A stretch of DNA of 64,000 bases. Origin: Heterodera schachtii. Taxonomy: Eukaryota > Nematoda > Chromadorea > Rhabditida > Heteroderidae. Each line of letters begins with the position of its first letter. The first letter of the stretch is position 1. The notes under the pieces are model-generated. The model was not told the origin of the DNA. It did no database searches and saw only the letters and a list, made by a program, of their open reading frames with translations. This document shows positions 51,180 to 63,683 of the stretch, piece after piece. Both the position numbers and the translations under genes were made by a program. The stretch lies in assembly GCA_023374025.1 (NCBI GenBank), contig SIJG01000081.1, positions 603,477 to 667,476 on the forward strand. Reading direction: 5' to 3'.

Positions 51180-51800
51180 GCTTAATTTGGCAAATGGGGG
51201 TTGGTTAATGCCTGGGTGCCTAACAAAAGGTCGCCGGCGCCTCCCCAATTTTTGGCATTTTTTTAATGCTAAATGACAGTAAATACATATAAGGACGGCA
51301 CGGCACATGGATGTGTAAAGCATGGATTACACACATTGCCATCCATCCCCAATATTTATATGGCATTATGTATTAGCCAAAATGAATGGCGCCAAGGGGG
51401 CGGAGCCAACAAAGGACGGCACAAAACGAAATGCCAAAATGCCATAGGGCATTATCCTTTTATGGCAAAACAATATTTTTTTTGGGTGCGCAGAAGCAGC
51501 ATTATACCATCTGTGATGCGCTTAAGTCATATATTTGTACCTGGAACGAGGGAGGAGGGATCATTTGGCTAATTGTTTGGAGGGTGGACCAAAATAAGCA
51601 TAAAAGATTTGGCGCCAAGAAAAATCCCCCCCCCCTCCACCCACACATTAAGTTGCAGGCGAGATTAATGAAGGCTGCGGCTAATGCCAAAAGCCGGATC
51701 CCAAATTAGCCCCCGCCTTTCCCGCACTGTCTATGCCGATTCATTTTGATAATTGTTGGCCCGAGGGAGGGCGGACAAATGAAAACTCATTACCAAAAAA
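51180..51800. other. Intergenic, no supported gene
   Basis: No gene supported. The plus frame at 51273-51709 is an unsupported mixture of overlapping short frames. Confidence 0.5.
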
Positions 51801-51809
51801 AAATGACGC

Positions 51810-52225
51810 CGTTGCTCGAGACTCTCGGTCTAGACTCAGGATTTTTGTCCATTTGGTCTCACTTTTCGAGACTAGGGGTCAAATTCATCGGTCTCGAATC
51901 GCGTGCAAGTTTTGGCACCAAAAACCTGGCACCCTTGCTCGAGACTCTCGGTCAAAATTCTGGGATAAGCCTCGGGATTTTTATTCTCTTTATCTCTACG
52001 TGGTTTCGAATCTCGGGAATTTTTGGCACCAAAACCTGGCGCCGTTCCGGGTTTTTGATCCTCCTCATCTCAATTTGAGACGCAGGGTCAAGTCTCGGTT
52101 CCGAATCTCGGGAAGTTTTCGGCACAAAACCCTGGCGCCCTTGCTCGAGACTCTCGGTCTCGATTCTGGGGTAAGTCTCGGGATCCTTATCTTCTTTGTC
52201 TCAATTTTCGAGACTCCTAATCCCA
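51810..52225. repeat. Degenerate tandem repeat built on CTCGAGACTCTCGGTC
   Basis: About three and a half copies of a 110-125-bp unit containing GCTCGAGACTCTCGGTC, then GGGATTTTT, a TCTC-rich stretch, and TTTTGGCACCAAAACCTGGC (starts near 51818, 51939, 52025 and 52143). The GAGACTCTCG word is also scattered through the unc-3 intron at 2.7-5 kb. Confidence 0.8.
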
Positions 52226-55200
52226 CCCCCACTTGAAACAGGATTAATGGGCCACGGCGGAGGCGGCGGCGGCGGCAAATGCCAAAGCCGGGGGCAACAA
52301 ATTGTGACTTCCGCCTTTGCCGCGTCGCGCCCCGTGCCGTCACGCATATTTAGGCTAATTAGGGAATTAAATTATGTGCAAATGGCGGTGGCAACAGGTG
52401 AGTCAAAAAAAATTCTCATTATCCATCCTATCCACCTAAGCTCACTACAAATTGCGCGGGATTACTAATAGTCTTTGAGGAGGCGCGAGATGTGCCGATG
52501 CCAAAAACGGACGGCCCTGGCACATTCATCCCATTTATCCACACCCTCGCTAATGCCTTTATACAAATGTACAACTACAACCACAATGCCAATCCAAGCC
52601 AATTAAGCGGATATGCCAAAAATTTGCACAAAAATCGAATCTATTCGATTTTTAATTAATTTTTCTCAAATAAACATTATTTTGTGTTTTTGTTGAAATG
52701 CTTATTATTACTATTATATATAAATGGCCATTTAAAAGATTTTTTCTGCCTAAATTTAGCGAATTTTTTTCAAATTTTACAAAAAAAAAAAAAATTTGCC
52801 ATTAAATCCATTTTTAATATTTGCGTGATTTTATTCCTTTTGCTCTCCAATAAGTTTGATGGCAGAAAGAACCCAAAAATGGCACAGATTTTAACGGTTT
52901 CTCTGAAATTTGTTGTGTGAAAAAAGCAAAATTTGTAGGAGGAGTGCGCGACGGGAAAATGTGCCGATGCCAAAAGCGGACGGGCGGGCATTTATCCCCA
53001 CCCACACAACGAACAAATGCCGGGCTCAAAAGGCGCGCCATCTTTTATGGCACAAAAAACTGTCCAAAACAGTAGTCATTGATTTTGCCGCCGTCCCGAA
53101 AAACCACAACGGCACAAAAAATGGGTACGGCACAAAAATGGATTTGCTTTTACCATACACAAAGACAACAATGGCACTAAAATAGGATTTTTTTTCTCAT
53201 GAATTATTAAATTATAAAGGGTTTATGTATGCTTGAGTCGAGGAAAGTGTGTCCTTATTTCCAAGAACAGTCCTTATTTGGAAAGGGCGAAACATTCATT
53301 GAAAAGGTGCCGTCATTTTATGGCACAAAAAAACTGTCCAAAAACATTCATTGATTTATTTTGCCGTACTCAAAGACAACAATGGCACAAAAATGGATTG
53401 GATTTTTGCCGTACTCTCAAAGACTAGAATGGCACAAAAATGGGGTATATTAATTAATTATTAAACAAATATAAACAACATACAGCGAAGAGAGCACTTT
53501 CTGTTCGAGAGTATTCTCGAGTCGAGGAAAGTGTGTCTTTATTTCTAAGAACAGTCCTTATTTGGAGAGGGCGAATTTCTTAATAAATTTTCTTAGTTTT
53601 TCAAATTTTTCCCAAATTTCTCAGAAATTTTTGTTCAAAAAAAAAATTAAAATTTTTTGGGGTTTTATAATTTACATATGTTTAGTCATTAAAAATTTTA
53701 CTTATCATCCTCACAATTTTGGTTTTTTTTTCTATTATAAAATTATTAAAAAATTTAAACTAAAATTTAAAAACTAGGTAATCGCTTCACTCTGATGATT
53801 ACAGAAAATTCTTTTCCGGATTTTTTGAATTTTGTCACTTGGCCACAATTGGCCATATGGGCTGTACAAAATGCCAAGACTATCCAAAATTCGAACAAAC
53901 ATTTTTTGTCGAACATTTTTTATCCCGGGTTCGCTAATAACGCCATTTTTTCGACCCAAAATTCGGCAAAATTTAAAAATTGGGTCTCGTCCATCCGGTG
54001 TTCGCGCATTTAATGTGTGCCCTCCGCCGGAGGGCAGGAACATTATTTTATTGCCCTTTCGAGAATGACCATTTCGATGAAAAAATGCCGCCAGAAAGTC
54101 TTGAAATGTCATAACAAATTCACGGCACGGCACTCTCGAGAGCAATCCAAGTCAAGAAAACAAATGCTATCATTTCCTTTGAATATGCCGGCATTTTCGT
54201 GTGCCAATGATTAATGATGATGTTAAGATGGCGTTAATGACCCCTAATTGCCCATTATGTTTTCCACCCACAGAAGTTCGTGCCAACAAATTAGCCATTC
54301 AAATCACGAAAGTCATTTAATTCGTCCATTTTAAATAAATAAATGCCGTTGGGATTTTGGACGATTAAGAGACGACGGAAAAACAGGGCGAAAATGAATG
54401 GCAAAAAGTTCATTTGTTAATGGATTGATTTATTATGCCTTTTATAATTAAAAAAATACAACGGTTGGTGCGCAATATGTAAAAATGCCGTCGTCGGCGG
54501 GCGAAAACATTTTGTGAAACAAAAAGTTAAAAAAAAAAAATCATTTGCGCGAGTGGGTACAAATTGGCACCATTTTTTCCTTTTTTGAATGCCGGATTTG
54601 TCGATGGTTGATATTCCTTGTTTTAAGCTAAATAGTCGGATTAAGAAGAAGGGCAAAGATTTGAATGTTTGGTGGATTTTTTTGAAATTTTTAAAATTTA
54701 ATTGTTTGAAATTCGCAAATAATGGATTACACAATTTTGATTGGTGCGAATTTAAGTCAATTTTGGAAAAATTTCGGCATTAGAACTAGAGCCCGGAAAT
54801 CCCAAATTTGCGGGTCCCGCTGCGGGATTGAAACTCAACATGGACGGGATCCCGCAGGATTAATCCCGCAAATCACACAAATCCCGCATTTAAAGTTTGC
54901 GGGATCCCGTGCGAGATGCGGGATTTGGTAATTTCGAAAAAAATCAGAATTAAATAAAAATCTCCAAAAAACTAAAAAAAAAAAAGGGTGGGCGTAGTGG
55001 GTTCATCAAGATTTTTTATGGGGTACGAGGGTTGGCGAGATGGGCAGTCAAATTTGATAGTGGGATTTATGGCATTCAGATTAAGCAATGGATTTATAAA
55101 AAATCTTAAATGGTGCCAATTTTAGCAAAAATTTTTTTTTTTGGCATTTTGACAGGAAATAATTGATTCAAAATTCACAATTTTTTTTGGGGGGACGGGA

Positions 55201-55396
55201 GGGAGAGGGATTATGGGAAAAACAGTAGTAGCAGAAGATATGAACGTGGATTTTGAGCACACAGACACTGGTCGAGCATAATGAAAAAAGATATGAGCAC
55301 TGAGAAAAAAAAGGCTATACAAACATAAAAATACAAAAAATAAAATATATTTAATTAATTAAAATAATTAATGAATAAATATTCTCGACAGGGACG
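52226..55396. other. Intergenic, repeats only
   Basis: No confident gene. A frame starting at 52245 (MGHGGGGGGGKCQSRGQQIV) ends at a good donor (ACAG/GTGAGT, 52396) but has no partner exon. Repeated units occur at 53040-53580 (ATTTATGGCACAAAAAACTG and GTCGAGGAAAGTGTGTC), and a palindromic GCGGGATCCCG-rich element lies at 54795-54930. Confidence 0.5.
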
Positions 55397-55404
55397 GAAC
55401 AAAA

Positions 55405-55844
55405 GGGACCCACGCGTTTCGGCGCTGGCGTTTCGGCGCTCGCGTTTCGGCGCCAGCTCGTTTTTCCATTATAGCTTTTTCTTTGGCATCCAAATCCAGC
55501 ATTGTTGGTATCATTCGAAAGCTCTTAACATGCTTTATTAGCCTTACAAAAAGCAAAAAGATTTCAAGCCTGGAAAAAATTTTATTAAGAAAAAACTTCA
55601 AAATTTCGACTTTTTTCGCAATTTTCATGTATAACTTTTTTGGTAATTGTCTAATCGTGAAACAATAGCTTAGAGAAAGTTTCTAAACAGATTAAGCTTT
55701 CGAATGATACCAACAATGTTGGATTTGGATGCCAATCAAAAAAGCTATTGTGGAAAAACTAGCTGGCGCTGAAAATCGCGAGCGCCGAAACGCCGGCGCC
55801 GAAACGCCGGCGCCGAGATGCCGGCGCCGAAACGCAGTGGACCC
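55405..55844. mobile_element. Foldback element with 8-bp TSD
   Basis: 440 bp. The arms of about 150 bp run from GCGTTTCGGCGC through TTTTTCCATTATAGC to AACATTGTTGGTATCATTCG, inverted at the other side. Flanked by a perfect 8-bp duplication GAACAAAA (55397-55404, 55845-55852). The outer arms carry short GGCGCCGAAAC repeats. A decayed relative is at 12170-12460. Confidence 0.88.
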
Positions 55845-55852
55845 GAACAAAA

Positions 55853-56136
55853 AATGCCGCCGGCGCGGAGGAGCGGTAATTTTGAAAATTGATGTTTGCT
55901 TTTGGCATACTGTCGAGAATCGCAGAAACAGAAAATACATTTGTGTGTATGTACATTAAAATGTGGTAAATAAAGGCAAAGAGAGAGTAGTAGCAGCTGA
56001 CAATCATCATAATTATATTATTCACATAATATTTTTGTTTTTCATTAGAAAAAGAGAGAATGAGCGGATTTGGGATTTTGGCATTTTTCGTCTCGAAGAG
56101 ATTAAGCCCGAGACCAACAGCCGGGAATAACTAACT
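55853..56136. other. Spacer between two mobile elements
   Basis: No gene seen; AT-rich. Confidence 0.5.
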
Positions 56137-56144
56137 AACTGAAT

Positions 56145-56507
56145 CAGGGGCGTATCTAGAAAAATTTTCCGGGGGGGGGGGGGGGGGACCGACCTGAATA
56201 CCTTTTTTTTTTTGCTATTTACCCAATAAAAAAACTTTTTTTTCTTCCCCTCTGCTGGGTAAAAACTGCACTTTTTCACTAAAAATGACCCAATCTTGGC
56301 CTCTTTAAGGCAAAAAACTTGTAAAAAATTGTGGAAAATGGAGGTCCGGCGGTGCCGATAGGCGCCGCCGGGAAAAAATTTGAAAATTTGAGTGCTATTT
56401 TTACGAAAATTGCCTATAAAATTTTTTAATTTTCGTTTGGGGGGGGGAATTCGAAAAAATTTTCCATTATTTGCTGGAAACCCCCCCCCCCCCTAGATAC
56501 GCCCTTG
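56145..56507. mobile_element. hAT-like MITE with 8-bp TSD
   Basis: 363 bp. Ends CAGGGGCGTATCTAGA and TCTAGATACGCCCTTG, with pairing G- and C-runs next to them. Perfect 8-bp duplication AACTGAAT (56137-56144, 56508-56515). It contains the family palindrome GGCGGTGCCGATAGGCGCCGCC. Confidence 0.92.
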
Positions 56508-57033
56508 AACTGAATAAGCTTGGTTGAAAGAAAAAATTTTTTTTCTCCAATTCGAATTTTGTCCAACTTTTAATGGTTTGATCTAAAATAAAAATTGATC
56601 GGCATTGATCTGAACGGAACCCAAGTCGAGTTACAAATTTTAGAAATTTTTAGGCATCGAATGTCTTGAAGAATAAGAGTTTTTCATTCCCGAGTATTTT
56701 TGATCACCATCCCATCCGTTCTCTGCACTTTTCACTGAAGAAGGGCACCGGTTGATCAGTTCTATTGACAATAATACATGGCCGAAAATTGCATGATCAG
56801 CTCACCAATACATTTTGGTGTAAATATGACAGCTTATTGGTCCAATCTCCCGGTAATAACTGATCAGTCCAATTAGCGTGCTCTTCTCTCTCTCTCTCTC
56901 TTTGTTCAGTCAATATCCGTTAGCTTTGGTCAATCCCAATTATCTTCCTTCACTGATCATTCCCGAACTGTATCATCCGATCATTCCAATCGATCGGTTA
57001 ATCACTGGTGCCGTTGTGCGCATGACAGCCGCT

Positions 57034-60000
57034 TCACATGGCCCAGTCCGGAAGCGTCGTTGTGCCGTTGCCGTTCTGGTGCTGCTTCGTCTCCCGGTCC
57101 ATGGAAATCCATTTGCGCATTGCGCGTTTGATGTTCAGATTGGTGCGCAACATGTTCTGCTGCTTTTGCAGCTCAAACCGTTGCTGATTTTCTGCTTCGG
57201 TCTCCAGGTCCTCCTTGTCCTTCAGTCTGATCAGTGGGAAGAAAGGTGTTATGAATTTGATCAATTTTTTCCAAAAAATTCCATTCCCAAAAGAATAAAT
57301 CGATAATTATGATCAAATTGAGCGGGCCCGGATCAGGTAGTCAGAAGATCAACAAATTTTGGGCTGATCAGTCAGGTAAATGAGGGTCTGATCATGCGCC
57401 TGTGATAGCCTGGTCAGACCCATATCGATGTACTGATCAGAGAATTCCCTCGGTAGCGCCTATGGCAGCGTCGGGCCGGATCACTAATTTTTAAAGATTG
57501 TTTTGTTAAAACATTGTCCAAAAGTCTCAAAATTGATCATTCTTTGACCAAACCCAATAATGTGGCAAACTGATCAGACAAACTATGACAATCTCTGATC
57601 GTTTTTTGTGATCAGATCAAACTTCTTGATGATAAGAAACATGATGTCATAAATCTCAAAATTGATCATTCTTTGGCCAAGCTCCATGATGTGGCAAAAT
57701 GATCAGACAAATTCTGGCAATTTCTGATCATTTTTTCTGGTCTGATTTCTTGATGATCAAAAAAAATGAACAAAGCCTACAAATCCTTTTATACCAACCC
57801 CATAATGCGATTTTGCAACTTCTTCCTCAACAAGCTGAAGTCGAACACGTCCTGGCCCACCACGTCCCATCCTTCGTCCATTGCGTCCGTCGATTCGGCG
57901 CCGCCCGCTTTTCGCCCATTGTTTGTCAGTGGGACTGAGTTGGCCAACTTCAGTCGCTGCTTCGCTCTCGGACTCAGCAGGCCAGTGGCCAGTGGTGATT
58001 TGAATCGATTTTCCTTTAAATGAACTCTTCATTTTGTTGCCACCGTTTCAGTACGGGCAAAATCAGTGCCGCGGAGGCTCCCGAGGAACAGCAGTTTTAT
58101 CTTTTTCACCCGCTTTATCCCTATCCCTAATTCAGTTCAGATTTCCCTCTCCGTCGTATATCCCCCCCCCCGCTTTATCACTTTCCCTAATCAGTCGCAT
58201 ATCCTCATCCCCTTTGTCTCCCATCTTTGCTTTATCCTTATCCCAAATCAATCGTATATCCTGATCACCCAGTTCAGAACCACCCATCCCCACCCCTTCT
58301 TCAGTTCAGAAATCCCTCCCCGTCGTATCTCCCCTCCCTGCGCTTTATCCCGATTCCAATTCAGTCCCATCATCCCCATTCCCGCTTTATCCCGGTTCCT
58401 CCCATCATTACTCTCACCCACGTTCGCTTACCGTTAATTCTCCCCCATTCAGCTGTTGCTTCTCCTTTGGCTTCACCCCCGCTGCTAATCTGTGCCCATT
58501 TTGTGCTGCCAATGCCATATTACCCCATGGCCCTGGCACATTAAGCTTCTTCACCGGCTTCTCCTCATTTACGATCACTTCTTGTGCCACTTTATCCTGC
58601 CGTCGCAGCTGCTGCTTGGGCTTCATTCCCGGCTTTTCCTCGCTCGCCGATGGTGCCCTCGCCGCCGTCACTGTCGCCGCCGCCTCGCCCAGTCGCTGCT
58701 CCGTCGTCTGCTGCTGCTGAGGTTGATCATCAACGGTTCGAACCCTCAACACTCGCTTCTTCTTCTTCACCACTTTGATCACTTTCTGCTGCTGCTTCTC
58801 CCCATGATCACTCGCCCTCTCCTCCGCCTTTTTAAGCGTCGCCGTCTTCGGTGCGATCGCTGTCACTGCCAGCGACAACGGCGACGCTGAACACGATGAC
58901 CACCTTGAACTCGTCGGCGTCGTCGTCGCCGAACTCGCCGCCGCCGCTGCACCGGCACCTTTCTGCTCCAACTTCTTCAACAATGCGCTCACGTTGCTTG
59001 ACGACGACAGCGATTTCTTCTTTGTCATTGTCGCCGCTTCCGCTGACAGTCGCTTGCCGGCACCGCCATTGGTGCTCGCCGAAGTACTTGGCGAGCACTC
59101 GCCGCCGCCAGCATTTTGTTCGGCCAGTCGCGCAGCTATCCTCAGCACCTTGCTGTCTCCGCCGCTCACTCGCTTCATAATCGGCGACCCCGTTGCGCTC
59201 GCCGCCGCCGCTTTCGGCGCTTCGCTCGCCGCCGTCGCAGTCGTTGTTGTCGCCACCGTTGGCACCTCCTCGAATTTGACCGATCGCCGTGCCATCAGCG
59301 GCGATTTGCTGCTGCTGCTGTTGTCACTGGTGCCACCGCCACTGGCTTCTGCTGTCTCTCGCTGGCCCAGTCGCCGTGCCGTCAACGGCGACTTCGCGCT
59401 GCTGCAATCGCTGTCCGCCGCCACTCGCTGATGCTGCTGGCACTGCTCGCCACCACCAGCGCCGCCGCTTTCCTGGCGTTGCTTTTTGTTTGAAGTCTGC
59501 TCCGTGGAGGAGCGCGTCCGTTGCTGATCCGCTGCTCGCCTCGCCTCCGACTTGGACCGCTTCTCGCCCCTTGGCACTCGCTTCACCACCACCACTTTCT
59601 TCTTGGCACTCGCTGCGGTAGTCGCCACCGCTTTTTTGGCATCGCCGCCGCTGTCGCCAGGCGGCGTTACAGCGATCACCACCTTCTTCTTCTGCTGCGG
59701 GTGGTGGTGATCATTGTCGTTGTTGCTGTCGTTGTTGCTGGTGTCCATCGCCATTTCCTCCATTTTTTGGCCCTCTTGTCGCCGTTGTTGTTTTGGCACT
59801 TTCCCTTTGGCACTTTCGTTGGCACTACCGCCGCCGCTAATTGTCGTGCCAATGCTATCACTATCATCAATGCTATTTCCATGTCCATTTTCGATTGTTG
59901 TTGTTGTGCCGTTGTTGTTGTTGGCATTCGTTTGGCGCTGTTCCGCCGCCACCAGCAAATTCTGCAAGCAAAATGCCAAAATCACATTAATTAGTGAAAT

Positions 60001-63000
60001 TGTAAGACTTAATTAGCCCCCACAGTCTCTCAGCTTCATCGGTGTCATTTGTGATAATTTGTGCAGAGTTTTATTTGATTTGTTTTTTTTTTAATTTTTT
60101 TTTTTAAATTTTGGTTTAAAATTTAATTTTTATCCATTTTTTCAGTCGATTAACAGGGGTTTTTCGGTAAAAACCCGGCAAAACAGTCAGTGTTCGGCAC
60201 GATTTTTTCTGGATTTCCAATTGAATAACCCACACAATTGAATGAAATTTTCGTTTTTTTCCCAGGGTTTTCGGTGAAATCGACCAAAAAACTTCGGATT
60301 TTTCGGGTTTAAATTGAAAAAAATGATCGAAACAAATGACCCAGGCATGGTCTCTCTGCTGATCACTACCGGTGTGTGTTACCGTATCTTAGGTGTTACC
60401 GTATCCTAGCGATTGATTGCGGTGAGTGGTGCCCGTGCCCTTTGGTGACCACCGTTCCTATACATTTTGCGTACCCGCACATACTCCGCGCCGTGCACAC
60501 TTTTGTTCCGCTGCATTGTCTGCATCATGCGCATCACCTGTGAGACAAAATGCCAAAATGTATTTAAAATTTTTGAAAAATTTATGGCATTTTTTTTGTT
60601 TTTGCATTTAAAAAATTCCAATACAGCGAAAACGAGAAAACACTCGGAATTTTCTCGGTTAGATTTTTCCCGTCTTAATTTATTTTAATTTTTTTTGTTT
60701 AATTCATAATTTTATTACCGATTTTTAAATTTATTTTTTTTAATTGGAGGAATTTCTAACAAAAAAAAATTTTTAAAAAATTAAATTTGTCGATATAAAA
60801 TCAGTTTTTGAGCCCAGCCTAAAATTTGAATTTATCTAGACTATGTAAGTTTTTTTTTTTTGAAAAATGTTCAAAAATAAATTTAGAAAATTTAATTAAA
60901 ATGAAAAATTTAAATTTAAAAAAGCGGCCTCAGATTCTTTTATTTTTCTCATAAGTGTATCAACCAAATCAGAGTTTTCATTCATCATTGACCAACATTT
61001 ATCCAACTGAGCCACGGATTGCGCAATTCCATTCGCTCTTTTTTTTATTCGTAGGGAATCAATGGAAAAAAAAGGAATGAAAATTTGGTTAAATCGAGTT
61101 TTTCCTACTATTTTGACATAATTTTTACATAGACGAATTTTTTTTAGAATTTTGCAGGCTTACAGCACATTAAAAAACTGTGATTTTCCAAATAGGTAAT
61201 ACAAAAATCGAAAACGAAAATTTTTTAAGAAAAATGAGTCTAATGGCCTCAAAAAATTTTTTTTTTTTACAAAATATGAAATCATTTAACAAAAAATCTC
61301 AAAACTTTTTTTAATTAATAGAAAACTAATCAATTGCTAATTTAAAAAACGACCAAAATTTCTGTTAATCACCTTTAACAAAAGCATAGCATCCCTTTTC
61401 TCCTATAGTATCATTTTCCCGTTACCGTATCGCCATGTTTCCCCCGTTGTCTTACATTTCCCATTACTGTGTACCACATAATATTTCCCATTTTCATTTC
61501 ACATTTTCCCACTACCGTATCCCCCACCTTTTCCGTCATTACCGTAGTATATTATGCCACCACAACACCCACCTGGTTGATGAACAGTACGCCGAACACA
61601 AGGCGACGGAACCGTTTGTTCTTCACGTATTTGCGGAATTTGTCCACCGCCAGCGGGTGGCAAACTGCCGGACTCGCGGTGCGACTCGCCGCGAGTGCTC
61701 GCTCGCGGTTCTTGCGAATCCACGCGTGTCGAAGGCACTCGTCGGGCAGCATTCGACGCCTAAGGGGGAAGGGGTGAAAATTTAGGAAATTTCCAGAAAA
61801 TTTGCCGAAAATCTCTCGAAAAAAACTGACTCTTTTTTGAGAATGAGCAGTTTTGAGATGAAGTCCTTGGCGTCCGACGAAATTCCGTTCTCAGCAAACT
61901 CTGGGAAAAGAATGAAAAGCGTTTTTAAAGAAAAGAAACACAAATTTATTTAAAAAAATAAAATAAATATTTATATTTTAAGTTTGAAAAAGATTTTATG
62001 ATTAGAAAATTTTTAAACTAAACCAAAATATTAAAACATTAAAATAAAGAACAAATTTTAGAAATAAAAGAACATTTTAAACTTCGAAGATTCGTCCTCT
62101 CGAAATTAGGGCAAATCTTAGAAATAAGGGAAATTCTTAGAAATAAGGGAAATTCTTAGAAATAAGGGAAATTCTTAGAAATAAGGGCGGCATTGGGAAG
62201 CGCTGGGCTCTAGGCATATTTAACATTTTTTTTAAATAGAAAACTCAAATTTACGAAACTAAAAAAAAAATTTGTGTCGTTTTTTTTTTTTGCTTTTCGA
62301 AAAAAAAAATTATTTTTCTATTATAAAATTTTTTGAAAAAAACCAAAATTATTAACAAAAAAATATAAAACAAGCGACAAATCTTAGAAATAAGGAAATT
62401 CTTAAGCGGCACTAGGAAACGCTGGGCTTTAGCCTATTTAACATATTTTTTGCCCATGTTTCAATTTGCTCTTCGAAAAAAATGATAATAGTCATAATGG
62501 GAAAATAGTTTAAAGGGACTGCGACGATATGCACACATACGACACTTTACTTTCTTTATCAGATGGGGTGTTAATGACAAAACGCATTCCATTAGCACTA
62601 ATGAGGGGGGTCATTAGCGGCGTTGGGAAGAGGCAAGCAATCTCTCTCTCTCTCTCTCTCGTCGCTTTCTGTCTATCTGTCCTCTTGTTTACATTCAATC
62701 TCTCGCCCTTCTCTCTTCGCCTCACTTAACACTTTGCTTCCCCCGGCCTTAATTGCCTTCCCCCTCCCCTCCCGCATTTGTCGCCCCGTTAATGGGGGCG
62801 ATACCGTATGGCTTTCAACCATTTAGACACATCAAAAACATTATGGTATTCGGATCAAAAATTCCATATTCTCGAGTTTGATAGAAAATTCTCGAGTTTG
62901 TGTGCAACAAAAGTCATCTAGGCCTAACGAATAGGAGCAGCAGCCCCTGTAGCGTTTCTTTAAAAAAAACGGTAATCATGTACTTTATTGGTCCCTAAAA

Positions 63001-63683
63001 AATAAAAATAAATAAAGGGTTTTATGCAATTCGGAGTAGTACTCAGGGGTTTTCGGGGGCGCTGATCACGAATATGACATCCATTTCGACTTATTTCGAA
63101 CCCCGAACCCGAATTAGAACAAAAGTCGAAAATTATTTTTTCACCAAAACTCATATGTATTGTCCAAAATCGATTCAAACGCACTAAATGGCTGTTAATC
63201 TTATTTTCTATTATATAATAGGTTTAGGACAATAAAAGTGAATTTTGGTAAAAAAATAATTTTTTGCATAAAACCCTTTATTTTTTTTATTTTTTTAGGG
63301 ACCAATAAAAGTACATGATTACCAAAAAGCGGTAACTGCATTTTTTTAGTTTTTAAATTTCTTAGAGGATTTTTTATAATTAAAAAAATAAGAATTTTTT
63401 GTTTTACAATTTTAAGTAATTTTTTAAAAGACTTTTTTTAATCCTTATAAGAAATTTAGAAAATTAAACATTTTAACAGGTGCCATATGTACAGCAGCAC
63501 AACACACCTTCACAGAACATCCAATTGCCACGCTCCACATTGCAATAAGTGTGCGCGAGTGTTTCGCCCAAAAACGGCGATTGGCCCGAAAGTCTAAAAA
63601 ATATGGGAAAACAAATTTAAAAATGTATTAAAAAAATATTTTAAAAAAAAACTAACAGAATGTAGGCGATCACTCCAAGTGAC
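57034..63683 (-). CDS. CaMK/MLCK-family Ser/Thr kinase, C-terminal half (5' part off the right edge)
   Basis: Exons on the minus strand: 63683-63657, 63593-63508, 61900-61831, 61759-61573, 60537-60475, 59961-58432, 58013-57799 and 57226-57034; phases agree throughout. The first exons are the end of a kinase C-lobe: SLGVIAYILLSGQSPFLGET, NVERGNWMFCEEFAENGISS, DAKDFISKLLILKKERRMLP and DECLRHAWIRKNRE, the usual subdomains IX-XI, followed by a basic helix (VDKFRKYVKNKRFRRLVFGV) like the autoregulatory region of MLCK/DAPK kinases. The ATP-binding and catalytic loops would lie right of position 64000. The 510-codon tail exon is Ala/Ser/Thr/Lys-rich with repeated SPLTARR, SPLMARR and SPIMKR motifs; the next exon has FKSPLATGLLSPRAKQRLK. 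It ends with a charged helix (KDKEDLETEAENQQRFELQ) and PDWAM-stop. The donor of exon 60537-60475 could also be at 60481. Subfamily not settled. Confidence 0.88.
60020..60360 (-). other. Kinase gene intron
   Basis: AT-rich intron between the exons ending 60475 and starting 59961; no exon seen inside. Confidence 0.6.
60955..61030 (-). repeat. tRNA-like A-box fragment inside a kinase intron
   Basis: On the minus strand GTGGCTCAGTTGGATAAATG is a good A-box match, and a weak GGTTGATAC stretch follows at B-box distance. No arm pairs fully, so this is at most a SINE or tRNA relic. Confidence 0.35.
62104..62187. repeat. 20-bp minisatellite in a kinase intron
   Basis: Four copies of AAATTCTTAGAAATAAGGG in tandem, with single variant copies also at about 62385. 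It lies within intron 61901-63507. Confidence 0.9.
62971..63323. mobile_element. TIR element inside a kinase intron
   Basis: About 353 bp. Inverted ends GGTAATCATGTACTTTATTG and its complement, continuing GTCCCTAAAAAATAAA and AATAAAGGGTTTTATGCA for about 60 bp. The flanks AAAAAAAC and AAAAAGCG match at only 6 of 8 positions. The core has TGATCACGAATATGAC, the word shared with the elements at 16985 and 38739. Confidence 0.8.

Noticed and set aside
52245..52396. Gly-rich exon-like frame ending at a good GTGAGT donor
   Set aside because: No upstream or downstream partner exon found; mentioned only as a possibility in the gap entry.
58492..60016. Several long plus-strand frames opposite the kinase tail
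   Set aside because: Shadows of the GC-rich minus-strand exon 59961-58432, which has matched splice phases with kinase exons.
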